Assembly (NCBI GenBank): GCA_013361335.1
Contig: JABFYH010000019.1
Coordinates: 1 to 60,149, forward strand
Source of the DNA: Gemmatimonadaceae bacterium
Lineage (GTDB): Bacteria; Gemmatimonadota; Gemmatimonadetes; Gemmatimonadales; Gemmatimonadaceae
Reading direction: 5' to 3'
Length of the DNA: 60,149 nt
The position numbers were made by a program, and so were the translations under genes. How positions within the stretch are numbered: position 1 is the stretch's first letter; each line of letters begins with the position of its first letter. A model generated the notes under the pieces. That model was given only the letters and a program-made list of their open reading frames with translations, ran no database searches and was not told the origin of the DNA. Below, in pieces: positions 1-7,867 of the stretch.

Positions 1-690
1 TCGCCCGCCGCCACACCGCCCGCCGGCACGACGCCGATCACCGGCGGCACGCAGCGCTCGCACGAGTATCCGGAGTACGACGTGGTGCTCGACATCCCCA
101 ACGTGTGCGTGCAGAACATCCATCTGAAGGTGGATACCGTCACGGCGAAGGTCAGCCTCGACGCAAAGGTCTCCAACCTCGTGCGACTCTCCGCCGGCGC
201 GGATGTCTTCATCGGCGACGTCGATCTGACCATCCGCGGCGTCCGCGCGCAGGCGCTGCTGCTCGTCGACCTCGACGACGTTTACCACATCGTCGACAAC
301 ACGCTGACGTTCGTCGACAATCATCCGGAAGTGATCAAGCAGCTCGGCTCCACCCTCCAGAATACCGGCGGGGCGGTGGGTGGCCTCGTCGGCAACGTGG
401 TGGGTGGCGTGACCGGCCTCCTGTTGAACACGACCCGCAACGCGTCCGGGCAGATCGTGCAGCGGCTCGTCGAGAACGCCACCGGGCAGATCGTCGAGAA
501 GACGCTGTCGGCAGCCGGTCAGACCATCGCGCAGAAGGCGGTCGGCAGCATCCTCGATCTCCCGACGATCAGCGAGACCGCCGGCGCCGCCGGCACCGTC
601 GTGCGTCGGGTGCGCGATCAGGCAGGCAAGGTGATCGAGTTCACCTTGAACACGGCGACGAAGGCGATCTCGAACGTGAAGCTGCCGTAA
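1..690 (+). CDS. Hypothetical protein, 5' end outside window
   Basis: The frame is open from the first base, so the true start lies upstream and only the C-terminal ~229 residues are visible. A GTG at 82 is available but unlikely to be the start, because sensible coding precedes it. The visible part has a beta-rich first half with regularly spaced hydrophobics (IPNVCVQNIHLKV near the start, then LTIRGVRAQALLLVDLDDVY). A Gly/Val-rich stretch (GGAVGGLVGNVVGG) and Gln/Thr-rich repeats of the kind SGQIVQRL and TGQIVEKT follow. No catalytic motif or membrane anchor is visible. I do not recognise the family well enough to give a function. It ends 70 bp before the AarF-type gene and is separated from it by a strong GC palindrome. 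Confidence 0.75.
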   Translation, partial: SPAATPPAGTTPITGGTQRSHEYPEYDVVLDIPNVCVQNIHLKVDTVTAKVSLDAKVSNLVRLSAGADVFIGDVDLTIRGVRAQALLLVDLDDVYHIVDNTLTFVDNHPEVIKQLGSTLQNTGGAVGGLVGNVVGGVTGLLLNTTRNASGQIVQRLVENATGQIVEKTLSAAGQTIAQKAVGSILDLPTISETAGAAGTVVRRVRDQAGKVIEFTLNTATKAISNVKLP

Positions 691-703
691 GGAGCGCCGC
701 GGC

Positions 704-737
704 CGCCACAGCGCGGGGCGCGCCCCGCGCTGTGGCG
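704..737. terminator. Perfect 34-bp GC palindrome after first gene
   Basis: Bases 704-737 form a perfect inverted repeat centred on 720/721, containing CGCGGGGCGCGCCCCGCG. There is no T-run after it, so it is not a textbook intrinsic terminator. It sits 14 bp after the stop of the first gene and just before the AarF gene, so ending or damping readthrough is the most likely role. It also argues against using the ATG at 740, which would leave no room for a ribosome binding site. Confidence 0.45.
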
Positions 738-760
738 CGATGCATGCCTGTGCCGGCTTC

Positions 761-2554
761 ATGCTCCTCACGCCCAAGCACATCCCCCGCCTCGCGGCCA
801 TCGTCGGCCTGTTCACCCGGTACGGCCTGCGCGACGTCGCGAGCCAGCAGGGGCTCATCTCGCTCCTGCCGGCGGAGGAAGACCTCCCGCCGGAGGAGGT
901 GGCCGAACAGAAGGCCCACGCCGTCGGCTTTCGGAACCGCCTCGTCGAGCTCGGACCCGCGTACGTGAAGCTGGGGCAGGTGCTCTCCACCCGCCCCGAC
1001 CTCCTCCCCGAGGCGTACATCCGTGAGCTCGAGACCCTTCAGGACGACGTCGGGCCGATCCCCTTCGAGGACGTCGAGCTGCTGATCGAGCAGGAGTTGG
1101 GGGGCCGCATCAGTAAGCTGTTCGACTTCTTCAACCCGGAGCCGCTGGGAACCGCCAGCCTCGGCCAGGTGCACGGCGCCCGGATGCGCGGCGGTCGCGA
1201 AGTGGTGGTCAAGGTCCAGCGTCCGCACATCCGTGGTCCGCTCGCTGACGACCTCGAGTTCTTCCACGAGCTCGCCGCCTTCATGGCGGAGCACACCAGC
1301 GTCGGCTCCCGCATCGACGTACTCGGCGTCATCCAGCAGATGGAACGCGCCATCGCCGAGGAGCTCGACTACCGCACCGAGGCCCGCAACGCGGCGACCT
1401 TCCGCAAATCGCTCGCGCAGTTCCCGCGCATCATGGTGCCCAAGGTGATCGAGGCCTACTCGAGCGAGCGGGTGCTCACCACGGAGCGCATCCACGGCGT
1501 GAAGGTCGACAAGGTGTCACCGCTCGCGCGGCTCGAGCACGACTTCACCCCCGTCGCCGACGAGCTCACCCGCGCGTACCTCAAGAGCATCACCCTCGAC
1601 GGCTTCTTTCACGCCGACCCGCATCCGGGCAACGTGTTCGTCGTCCTCCCGGGCACGCGGAACCCGATGACCCCCGCCGAGGTCGTCGCCGGCGAGCGGC
1701 GCGACGTGCCGCGCACGGCGACCACACCCCTCGCCCAGATGGAGGTGGAGGCGCAGGCCCAGGCCGCGGCGGCTCCCATGCCGGACGACGTGGACGTGCG
1801 ACTCGCCCTCATCGACTTCGGCATGACGGCGCGCCTCTCCACGACGATGCGCGATGCCGCCACGCGACTGCTGATGGCCCTCGGCGACAATCGCGGCGAC
1901 GAGGTGGCGGCCACCCTCATCGAGCAGGGCCAGCCGACCCAGGACTTCGACCGCGCCGGCTACACGCGCGAGATCGCCACGCTCATCGCCCGCAACGTCG
2001 AGCTCACCGCGGCGGAGGTGCAGGCGGGTCGGATTCTGTTCGAGGTGATCGATCTGTCGTTCCAGCACGGGTTGCGGCTGCCGGCGGAGATGACGCTGCT
2101 GGCGAAGGCGCTCTTCAACCTCGACGGCGTGACCCGCGCGCTGGATCCGAGCTACACGCCCCTCGACACGATCCGCGCCTTCGGCAACGAGATCGCCGTC
2201 GAACGCGCGAGGCGCGATCTCTCGCCGCGGCGGTTGTATCAGATCGCCATGGAGGGGGGAGACTTCCTCTCCCGGCTGCCGCACCGCCTCGACCAGATCA
2301 CTCGGCGCCTCGCCGACAACGATCTGGCCACCCACGTCGACGTGCCGCAGCTCCCCGCGCTCATCGTCGCGCTGCAGAAGGTCGCCAACCGCATCTTCTC
2401 GGGGCTGGTGCTCGCCGGCCTCCTCATCGCGAGCGCGCAGCTGCTCCCCTACTGGCGCACCCTTGGCACCACCGGCTTCGTGATCGCCGCCGTGCTGGGT
2501 GTCTACATGGTGCTCACCATCCTGATGAGCGACAGGAAGAACGACCGCGGCTGA
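761..2554 (+). CDS. AarF/UbiB (ABC1) family atypical kinase
   Basis: Member of the ABC1/UbiB family of atypical protein-kinase-like ATPases, which in known cases support quinone biosynthesis or lipid handling at the membrane. Family motifs are in order: the KxGQ signature (VKLGQVLSTRPDLLP, ~residue 70), the Ala-rich nucleotide loop (ASLGQVHGA, ~131), the VVVK lysine (~151), the catalytic loop HADPHPGN (~284) and the metal-binding IDFG (~351). Two hydrophobic helices at the C-terminus (~545-565 and ~570-592) match the usual membrane hairpin. Unusually, ~60 residues, Ala-rich and acidic, separate HADPHPGN from IDFG, where a short loop is normal. ATG 761 is preferred over 740 because 740 abuts a palindrome. 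No quinone genes lie nearby, so the substrate is unknown. Confidence 0.9.
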   Translation: MLLTPKHIPRLAAIVGLFTRYGLRDVASQQGLISLLPAEEDLPPEEVAEQKAHAVGFRNRLVELGPAYVKLGQVLSTRPDLLPEAYIRELETLQDDVGPIPFEDVELLIEQELGGRISKLFDFFNPEPLGTASLGQVHGARMRGGREVVVKVQRPHIRGPLADDLEFFHELAAFMAEHTSVGSRIDVLGVIQQMERAIAEELDYRTEARNAATFRKSLAQFPRIMVPKVIEAYSSERVLTTERIHGVKVDKVSPLARLEHDFTPVADELTRAYLKSITLDGFFHADPHPGNVFVVLPGTRNPMTPAEVVAGERRDVPRTATTPLAQMEVEAQAQAAAAPMPDDVDVRLALIDFGMTARLSTTMRDAATRLLMALGDNRGDEVAATLIEQGQPTQDFDRAGYTREIATLIARNVELTAAEVQAGRILFEVIDLSFQHGLRLPAEMTLLAKALFNLDGVTRALDPSYTPLDTIRAFGNEIAVERARRDLSPRRLYQIAMEGGDFLSRLPHRLDQITRRLADNDLATHVDVPQLPALIVALQKVANRIFSGLVLAGLLIASAQLLPYWRTLGTTGFVIAAVLGVYMVLTILMSDRKNDRG

Positions 2555-2577
2555 CAGCTCCGACCGCCGGTTATACT
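2551..2577 (+). promoter_or_regulatory. Candidate promoter giving a leaderless transcript
   Basis: TATACT at 2572-2577 is a near-consensus -10 box, and CTGACA at 2551-2556 is a possible -35 with a 15-bp gap, a little short. The -10 ends only 6 bases before the ATG at 2584, so transcription would begin at or next to the start codon. No Shine-Dalgarno sequence precedes that ATG, which fits leaderless expression. Confidence 0.4.
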
Positions 2578-2583
2578 GCCCTC

Positions 2584-3282
2584 ATGCCCCCTGCTCGCGC
2601 CGACGCGATCGTCGTGCTGGGTCGCGGCGTCGACCCCGACGGCGCGCTCCCCACGCTGGCGAAGCAGCGCGTGGCGCGTGCGGCCGAGCTGTTCGCCTGG
2701 GGCGTGGCCCCGCGGCTGATCTTCAGCGGCCGGTGCAGCCTGATGACGGAGACCGAGCCGCCGCGCACCGAGGCGGCCGCCATGGCCGAGTTCGCCATCG
2801 GGCTCGGCATCCCGAAGCGGGCGGTGATCCTCGAGGAGGAGTCCCGCGACACGATCGGCAACGCCTACTTCGTGCTCCGCCGCTTCCTCGAGCCCAACGA
2901 CTGGATGTCGATCCGCGTCGTGACCTCCGACTTCCACATCCAGCGCACCGCGTGGGTATTCCAGAAGGTGCTCGGGCTGGGGTACGACGTGGCGTTTTCA
3001 CCTTCTCCATCGGAACTCGATCACGCCACCATCGCAGCACGTGCCAGGGAAGAGAGCGACATCTCGACTTTCCTGATGGACTGGCTCGGCCCGATCCCCG
3101 ACGGCGATCCGATCGGTCTCGCCCGCCTGATCTGGCAGGAGCACCCCGGCTACGCGGAGCAGCCGATCGTCTCCAAGGCCGACATCCAGTCCCGCATCGC
3201 CGCCATCGCGCGCCTCCATCGCACTCAGGACGGCGGGCCGAGGGGGCACCGAGTGCGTCAGGTTCGGATTGCCGAGCTGTAG
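2584..3282 (+). CDS. YdcF family protein (DUF218)
   Basis: A 232-residue protein of the YdcF/ElyC/SanA (DUF218) family, a Rossmann-like fold linked in some bacteria to envelope or polysaccharide metabolism. Seen directly: the N-terminal strand ADAIVVLGRGVD, the helix carrying AKQRVARAAELF, the strand RLIFSGRCS, then TEAAAMAEFAIGLGIP, the acidic EEESRDTIGNA signature, and VVTSDFHIQRT with the usual His/Arg pair. There is no N-terminal membrane segment, so it is probably cytoplasmic, unlike SanA and ElyC. The ATG has no ribosome binding site but has a -10-like TATACT just upstream. It starts 29 bp after the AarF stop. The substrate is unknown. Confidence 0.88.
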   Translation: MPPARADAIVVLGRGVDPDGALPTLAKQRVARAAELFAWGVAPRLIFSGRCSLMTETEPPRTEAAAMAEFAIGLGIPKRAVILEEESRDTIGNAYFVLRRFLEPNDWMSIRVVTSDFHIQRTAWVFQKVLGLGYDVAFSPSPSELDHATIAARAREESDISTFLMDWLGPIPDGDPIGLARLIWQEHPGYAEQPIVSKADIQSRIAAIARLHRTQDGGPRGHRVRQVRIAEL

Positions 3283-3350
3283 CGTTGCGCGGTCGCTCTG
3301 AATTGCAACTACAACGGCAACGGCGACCCCACCGGCAACCCCAACAGCGA

Positions 3351-3542
3351 ACGCGGATTGCGCGAATTGACGCGATTACGCAGATCGCTCCGCGACCGGG
3401 ATACTTCCAGGCGCCCATCGGCTTGCCGAACACCCCAAAGTCATCGAGCGCTTTTGGGTCGAGGAAGCTGGCTTGGGCGCGCGGAGCCGTCGCTCCGCTG
3501 GGAGCGATCCGCGTCATCTGCGTGCATCCGCGTAATCCGCGT
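3351..3542. repeat. Intergenic inverted-repeat element, copy 1
   Basis: This fills most of the 345-bp gene-free gap 3283-3627. The ends are imperfect inverted arms of ~41 bp (3351-3394 and 3502-3542). The right arm contains GCGATCCGCGTCATCTGCG and the left arm, reverse-complemented, contains GCGATCTGCGTAATCGCG. The interior holds CACCCCAAAGTC and GAAGCTGGCTTGG. A diverged copy in the opposite orientation lies at 43764-43958. There is no transposase frame and no obvious target-site duplication, so it looks like a non-autonomous or structural intergenic repeat. The rest of the gap holds a short CAACGGCAACGG-like run and no gene. Confidence 0.65.
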
Positions 3543-3627
3543 TCTGCCGTTCGAGCCCGGCGCGACAAGCATCCGCCTGCTGCAGGTGAATGGGCGGGCG
3601 AGAGTAGTTCTTGCATTTCGCCGCCAT

Positions 3628-5295
3628 ATGCTCTGCATCCTTCACGGCTACCTCCTGGAAGGCTCGGGCAGCAACCTGTGGACGCGCTGCGTCGTGGAAT
3701 CGCTCTGCATGGAAGGGCACACCGTCCACCTCGTGTGCCAGGAGAACCACCCCGAGCGCTACGACTGCATCGCCGAGGCGTACCGCTATCATCTCGACGG
3801 AACCGTCGAGCCGATATTCGCCCGCGACGTCCCCTACCCCGGGCGCTGCATCATGCACAAGCCGCAGCTCGGCGACACGCTCCCCGTGTACGTCTGGGAT
3901 AAGTACGACGAGTACCCGAACGTCGTCCCGATGGTCAACCTCGACGACGACGCCATCGAGCGCTACGTCGAGCGCAACGCCGACGTCGTCCGCCGGGTGG
4001 TGCAGCAGCACGGCGTGCACGCGATGCACGCCAACCATGCGGTGCTGATGTCCGTCGTCGCGCAGCGCGTCAGTGCGGAGACCGGCGTGCCGTACGCCGT
4101 CATGCCGCATGGCAGCGCGCTCGAGTACGCCGTCAAGCCGGACCCGCGCTTCAAGCGCATGGCGACGAGCGCCTTCACCGACGCCGGCCACATCTTCGTC
4201 CATGGCGAGGAGATGCGGAACCGTGTCGCCACGATCCTCCCCGACGTCCCCGACCTGAGCGAGAAGTTCAGCGTGCTTCCGCTCGGCGTGCACACAGCGC
4301 AGTTCGAGCCCGTGCCCCGCGAGCGGCGGCGTGAGAAGATGGGCCGCCTCTTCGTCGCCCTCAGCGAGCTGCCGCGCGGCCGCCGGCCCGACCAGCTGGA
4401 AACGATGCTGCACGATGCGCGCGCCACGACCGGTTCCTCCGCGCTCCGCCGCGTGTTCGGCGGCGTGAAGTACGAGACCAAGGCCCCCGACGCCGATCTG
4501 GAGGAGAAGCTCCAGCAGGTCGACTGGGAGCACGACGCCATCCTGCTCTTCGTCGGCCGGCTCATCTCGGCCAAGGGCATCCAGTCTGGCCTCGCCGCCC
4601 TGCCCCTGCTCCTCGCCGAGGACCCCGGCATCCGGCTCATCGCCGTGGGACATGGTCCGCTGCGCGAGCCCATGGAGGCCTTCCTCTGGGCGCTGGAGCA
4701 CGGCGATCGCGACCTCGTCACGCGCATCGTGGACTGTGGCCGCATGCTCGAGGGCGATCCCGACGGCACCGGCAACTCGCAGGCCCTCGGCAAGGTGAAG
4801 TGGTTCTTCAGCGATCTCGCCGAGCGTGGCGAGCTGGATCGCTACTTCGAGCTCGCCCGTGAGCACGTGCGCGCCGATCGCGTGATCTTCACCGGCTACC
4901 TCACGCACCAGGAGCTGCAGCACCTCTTCCCCTGCTGCGACGCCGGGATCTTTCCGTCCATCGTGAAGGAAGCCGGCCCGCTCGTCTTCCTCGAGGCGCT
5001 CGCATCGGGATGCTTTCCCCTCGGCACCTACTTCGGTGGCATGAAGGCGAGCATCGACGCCATCGCCGATCTCTTCCCGCCCGAGATCGCCGCCGCGATG
5101 AAGATCGATCCGCTCGACACCGTCGCCGACATCGTCACCAACGTGTCGCTCGCCCTGCGCTTCGGCGTTCGCTACAAGGACGTGCTCAGCCGCACCGCGC
5201 AGGCGCGCTACGACTGGACCAGCGTGGCGCGCAAGCTCGCGCACGAGCTCGACAGGCTCCCACCGGTCCGGGCCGGGAGTACGCCAGTTGCATGA
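3628..5295 (+). CDS. Glycosyltransferase family 4 protein
   Basis: A 555-residue GT-B glycosyltransferase. The N-terminal Rossmann half begins MLCILHGYLLEGSGSN, the usual glycine-rich acceptor loop. The C-terminal half has LLFVGRLISAKGI (~residue 310) and the retaining-enzyme EX7E motif in KEAGPLVFLEALASGC (~455-470), with sugar nucleotide as the expected donor. It is longer than the usual ~400 residues. The extra length is a charged segment (~225-290) and an insert after VGHGPLREP that carries a Cys and acidic residues. The frame stays open far upstream, but only through the repeat element, so ATG 3628, at the first recognisable GT-B strand, is chosen. Its stop lies 10 bases before the next gene's start, suggesting an operon. 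Donor and acceptor are not predictable. Confidence 0.85.
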   Translation: MLCILHGYLLEGSGSNLWTRCVVESLCMEGHTVHLVCQENHPERYDCIAEAYRYHLDGTVEPIFARDVPYPGRCIMHKPQLGDTLPVYVWDKYDEYPNVVPMVNLDDDAIERYVERNADVVRRVVQQHGVHAMHANHAVLMSVVAQRVSAETGVPYAVMPHGSALEYAVKPDPRFKRMATSAFTDAGHIFVHGEEMRNRVATILPDVPDLSEKFSVLPLGVHTAQFEPVPRERRREKMGRLFVALSELPRGRRPDQLETMLHDARATTGSSALRRVFGGVKYETKAPDADLEEKLQQVDWEHDAILLFVGRLISAKGIQSGLAALPLLLAEDPGIRLIAVGHGPLREPMEAFLWALEHGDRDLVTRIVDCGRMLEGDPDGTGNSQALGKVKWFFSDLAERGELDRYFELAREHVRADRVIFTGYLTHQELQHLFPCCDAGIFPSIVKEAGPLVFLEALASGCFPLGTYFGGMKASIDAIADLFPPEIAAAMKIDPLDTVADIVTNVSLALRFGVRYKDVLSRTAQARYDWTSVARKLAHELDRLPPVRAGSTPVA

Positions 5296-5305
5296 GGAAG
5301 GCATG

Positions 5306-6250
5306 ATGCCTCGACGCCGTCCCGACCTCTCCCTCCGCCGCGTCACTACCCTCCTCGTCGCCCTCGGCGCCCTCGGCATTGCCTGCGGCCGCTCGACGAC
5401 GGAGCCCGACGCGGCCAACAGCGTCGCGAACGCGGCGGCGAAGGTCGCGCAGGTCGCGGCGGCCGTCACCGGGCAGGACGCGCCCCTCGCCGACGATCAG
5501 CTCGACGGCAAGCACCTCGGCTTCGACACCCACACCTATCCGGGTGACAGGACGATGCGGGCGTGGAAGACGGCGGAGCACGCGCCCTACTCCTGGGTCG
5601 GCTACTACCTCGTGTCGCCCTGTCACAAGGATGCGTCGTGGAGCGGCAAGCGCCAGCCGCTCACCGGCATGGGGTGGGGCCTCGCCGCCGTGTACGTCGG
5701 GCAGCAGACCTGGGGACGCACCATCAGGCCGCTCACGGCGGAGCGCGCGGCGCAGCTCGCGAAGCAGAAGTCGTCGTGCAACGCCGACTTCCTCTCCGCG
5801 GATCGCGGCGTGGCGGATGGTCGCGACGCCATCGCGCGCACCACGACCGAAGGCTTCGCGCCCCGCTCGGTCGTCTTCCTCGACATCGAGCGCATGCAGA
5901 AGATGCCGCAGGCCATGCGCGACTACTACCGCGCCTGGGCCCGCACCCTCCTCCAGGACGGCCGCTATCTCCCCGGCGTCTACGTGCACGCCTGGAACGC
6001 GCAGGCCGTGCACGACGACCTCAAGGCCGAGTTCCTCAGCGCCGGCGTGAAGGACGAGCCGCGGATCTGGGTCGCGACCGGGCACGGCTTCGACGAGAGC
6101 AAGTCGCCGAAGGACGTCGGCTTCACCTTCGCCGGCATGTGGCAGGGGATGATCGACGTCGCGCGCGCCGTCGCGGACATCAAGCTGCCGGTGGACGTGA
6201 ACGTCTCGTCGTGGATCTCGCCCTCGGACCCCGCGCGCGCCGTGGACTGA
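5306..6250 (+). CDS. DUF1906 glycosidase-like lipoprotein
   Basis: A ~314-residue lipoprotein. The signal peptide ends in lipobox LGIAC-G, with the lipidated Cys around residue 26. The mature part resembles the DUF1906 (Rv2525c-like, glycoside-hydrolase-like) TIM-barrel family: GKHLGFDTHTYPGD at the start, WVGYYLVSPCHKD, GWGLAAVYVGQQTWG, then SVVFLDIERM carrying the acidic Asp/Glu pair, and PGVYVHAWNAQ. The family is related to lysozyme-like GH25 barrels and is often envelope-associated; activity is unproven. AGGAAG at 5295-5300 favours ATG 5306; TTG 5288 and ATG 5303 are alternatives. It follows the glycosyltransferase closely, so envelope-glycan function is a reasonable inference. Confidence 0.8.
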   Translation: MPRRRPDLSLRRVTTLLVALGALGIACGRSTTEPDAANSVANAAAKVAQVAAAVTGQDAPLADDQLDGKHLGFDTHTYPGDRTMRAWKTAEHAPYSWVGYYLVSPCHKDASWSGKRQPLTGMGWGLAAVYVGQQTWGRTIRPLTAERAAQLAKQKSSCNADFLSADRGVADGRDAIARTTTEGFAPRSVVFLDIERMQKMPQAMRDYYRAWARTLLQDGRYLPGVYVHAWNAQAVHDDLKAEFLSAGVKDEPRIWVATGHGFDESKSPKDVGFTFAGMWQGMIDVARAVADIKLPVDVNVSSWISPSDPARAVD

Positions 6251-6273
6251 GCGCTCGCGCTCACGTGCGATGT

Positions 6274-6309
6274 GACGACGGCCCCGCGAGTGATCGCGGG
6301 GCCGTCGTC
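6274..6309. terminator. Hairpin between convergent genes
   Basis: A perfect 15-bp stem (6274-6288 with 6295-6309) closed by a 6-base loop AGTGAT lies between a plus-strand and a minus-strand stop codon. There is no U-tract on either side, but the symmetric position suggests it serves both convergent genes. Confidence 0.6.
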
Positions 6310-6333
6310 ATTCGGGCATCGGTGCCGGACGAA

Positions 6334-6687
6334 TCAGGCCTTCGCCTTGGCCTTCTTCTTCGAGTGCTTGGCGACCTTGGTCGTCGCCTTCGCATCGGCC
6401 TTGTCCATCTTGGCGTCCGCCTTGTCGGCGGTCTTCTCGATCTTCGCGTCCGCCTTGGCAGCGGTGTTCGCGATCTTGGTCTCCGCCTTCGCGGCGGTCT
6501 TGTCGACCTTCGTGTCGCCCTTCGCGGCCACGGCGATGCCGCCATGGCTCGAGCACGCGCCACGGCCGCCCTTCGACATGCTGCCATCCTTGCAGGTGAC
6601 CTGCGCCGCGGCCTGCTGGGCCGACAGCGAAGCGGCGGACAGGACCAGGGCGCTGGACGCGACGAACAGCGTGCGGAACAGCTTCAT
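6334..6687 (-). CDS. Secreted DUF3761-like protein with Lys/Ala-rich tail
   Basis: A 117-residue exported protein. The start [20 protein letters not shown] is a signal peptide, cleaved near LSAQQ. Next comes a short module, [20 protein letters not shown] (~residues 35-54), which matches the two-cysteine CxDG...GACSxHGG pattern of DUF3761. The remaining ~60 residues are a low-complexity Lys/Ala/Asp repeat ([16 protein letters not shown]), histone-H1-like. ATG 6687 is chosen over upstream codons because GAGGA lies 8 bases before it and the signal peptide begins there. Function is unknown. Its tail resembles that of the PepSY protein on the other side of msrB. Confidence 0.75.
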   Translation of the reverse strand: MKLFRTLFVASSALVLSAASLSAQQAAAQVTCKDGSMSKGGRGACSSHGGIAVAAKGDTKVDKTAAKAETKIANTAAKADAKIEKTADKADAKMDKADAKATTKVAKHSKKKAKAKA

Positions 6688-6845
6688 TGCGATATCCTCG
6701 TGCATGGGTGGGAGGTTCCCGCGGCACTCGCCGCGGGAGTGGTGGGACGTGGGCACCAATTGCCCGCGCCCCGAGTAGTATTCGTGGATCGGGCGACGAT
6801 GCCTGTCGTCCGGACGTGCGCCTTCAGTCGAAAGGAGATCATCAC

Positions 6846-7307
6846 GTGACCGACACCTTCAGGAAGCCATCAGACGAGCAGCTCAAGACCACGCTCACGC
6901 CGTTGCAGTACAAGGTGACGCAGCACGAGGGGACCGAGCCTCCATTCAGGAACGAGTACTGGGACAACCACGAACCCGGCATCTACGTCGACGTCGTGTC
7001 CGGCGAACCGCTCTTCAGCTCCCTCGACAAGTTCGAGTCGGGCACCGGCTGGCCGAGCTTCACCAGGCCGCTCGCGCCGGAGAACATCAGCACCAAGACC
7101 GATCGCCAGCTCTTCATGACGCGCACCGAGGTCCGCTCCGTCCACGGCGATTCGCACCTCGGCCACGTGTTCGACGACGGCCCCAAGCCGACCGGTCTTC
7201 GGTACTGCATGAATTCCGCGTCGTTGCGCTTCATCCCGGCGAGCGAGCTCGAGGCCCAGGGCTACGGCCAGTACGCCAGGCTGTTCGCCGGAACGACCGC
7301 GACGTAG
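6846..7307 (+). CDS. msrB: Peptide-methionine (R)-S-oxide reductase
   Basis: A 153-residue MsrB, which reduces methionine-R-sulfoxide in proteins. The fold signature is complete: [51 protein letters not shown] and [13 protein letters not shown], where Cys (~residue 123) is catalytic. The two CxxC zinc knuckles of many MsrBs are absent: where CxxCG is expected the sequence reads VVSGEPLF. This is therefore the zinc-free form. There is no signal peptide, so it is cytoplasmic. GTG 6846 is chosen because AAAGGAG sits 8 bases upstream; longer frames to 6687 lack support. A strong terminator follows. Confidence 0.93.
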   Translation: MTDTFRKPSDEQLKTTLTPLQYKVTQHEGTEPPFRNEYWDNHEPGIYVDVVSGEPLFSSLDKFESGTGWPSFTRPLAPENISTKTDRQLFMTRTEVRSVHGDSHLGHVFDDGPKPTGLRYCMNSASLRFIPASELEAQGYGQYARLFAGTTAT

Positions 7308-7329
7308 CATCACGCGACGTTCGTCCTGG

Positions 7330-7366
7330 GGCGGCGGGTGCAGACTGCACCCGCCGCCGCCTTTTT
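7330..7366 (+). terminator. Intrinsic terminator of msrB
   Basis: A perfect 14-bp GC stem (7330-7343 with 7345-7358) is followed by TTTTT at 7362-7366 on the plus strand. It lies 22 bp after the msrB stop and directly before the 3' end of the opposing PepSY gene. Confidence 0.85.
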
Positions 7367-7367
7367 C

Positions 7368-7856
7368 CTACGGCTTCTTGTACTCCGAGGCCTTGGCGTC
7401 CTTCTTGTCGGCCTTGGTTTCCTTCTTCTCAGCCTTGGCTTCCTTCTTCTCGGCTTGGGCTTCCTTCTTCTCGGCCCTGGCTTCCTTCTTGTCGGCCCTG
7501 GCTTCAGCCTTCTCCATCGCGGCCGTCTCGTGCTTGTTGCTGACCACCGAGCCGTCCATGGCGTCGATCTGAACCTCGTCGATGCCGGACTTGCCCTTGG
7601 TCGCGATGTCGAACGAGTACACGAGCTTGCCGTTCTCGCGCTCGAGCTCGTGCTTCCGCACCTTGCCGCCCGGGACCTGCGCGAGCGCGGTGGCGCGCGC
7701 CGCCTTTTCGGTCACCTTCGCCTCCTTCCTGAGCTGCGCGACGGTCTCGTGCGTCGTCGTCGTCGCCGGCTTCGTCGCCTGCGCGGACACCGAGGGCGCC
7801 GCGAGCGCCACGGCAGTCATCGCTGCCAGGATCGTCATACCACGCGTCGTCTTCAT
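7368..7856 (-). CDS. Exported PepSY-domain protein with EKKEAKA repeats
   Basis: A 162-residue exported protein: signal peptide MKTTRGMTILAAMTAVALAA cut near VSAQA, then a PepSY domain (~residues 35-110) recognisable by GGKVRKHELERENGKLVYS, FDIATKGKSGIDEVQIDAM and DGSVV. The C-terminal ~50 residues are tandem AEKKEAK/ADKKEAR heptads ending SEYKKP. ATG 7856 has GAGAGGAAG just upstream and starts only 11 bp after the RND permease stop, so it is the last gene of the efflux operon. PepSY proteins are usually periplasmic and often accompany two-component systems or proteases. A periplasmic accessory or sensor-modulating role is inferred. Confidence 0.82.
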   Translation of the reverse strand: MKTTRGMTILAAMTAVALAAPSVSAQATKPATTTTHETVAQLRKEAKVTEKAARATALAQVPGGKVRKHELERENGKLVYSFDIATKGKSGIDEVQIDAMDGSVVSNKHETAAMEKAEARADKKEARAEKKEAQAEKKEAKAEKKETKADKKDAKASEYKKP

Positions 7857-7867
7857 GACTTCCTCTC

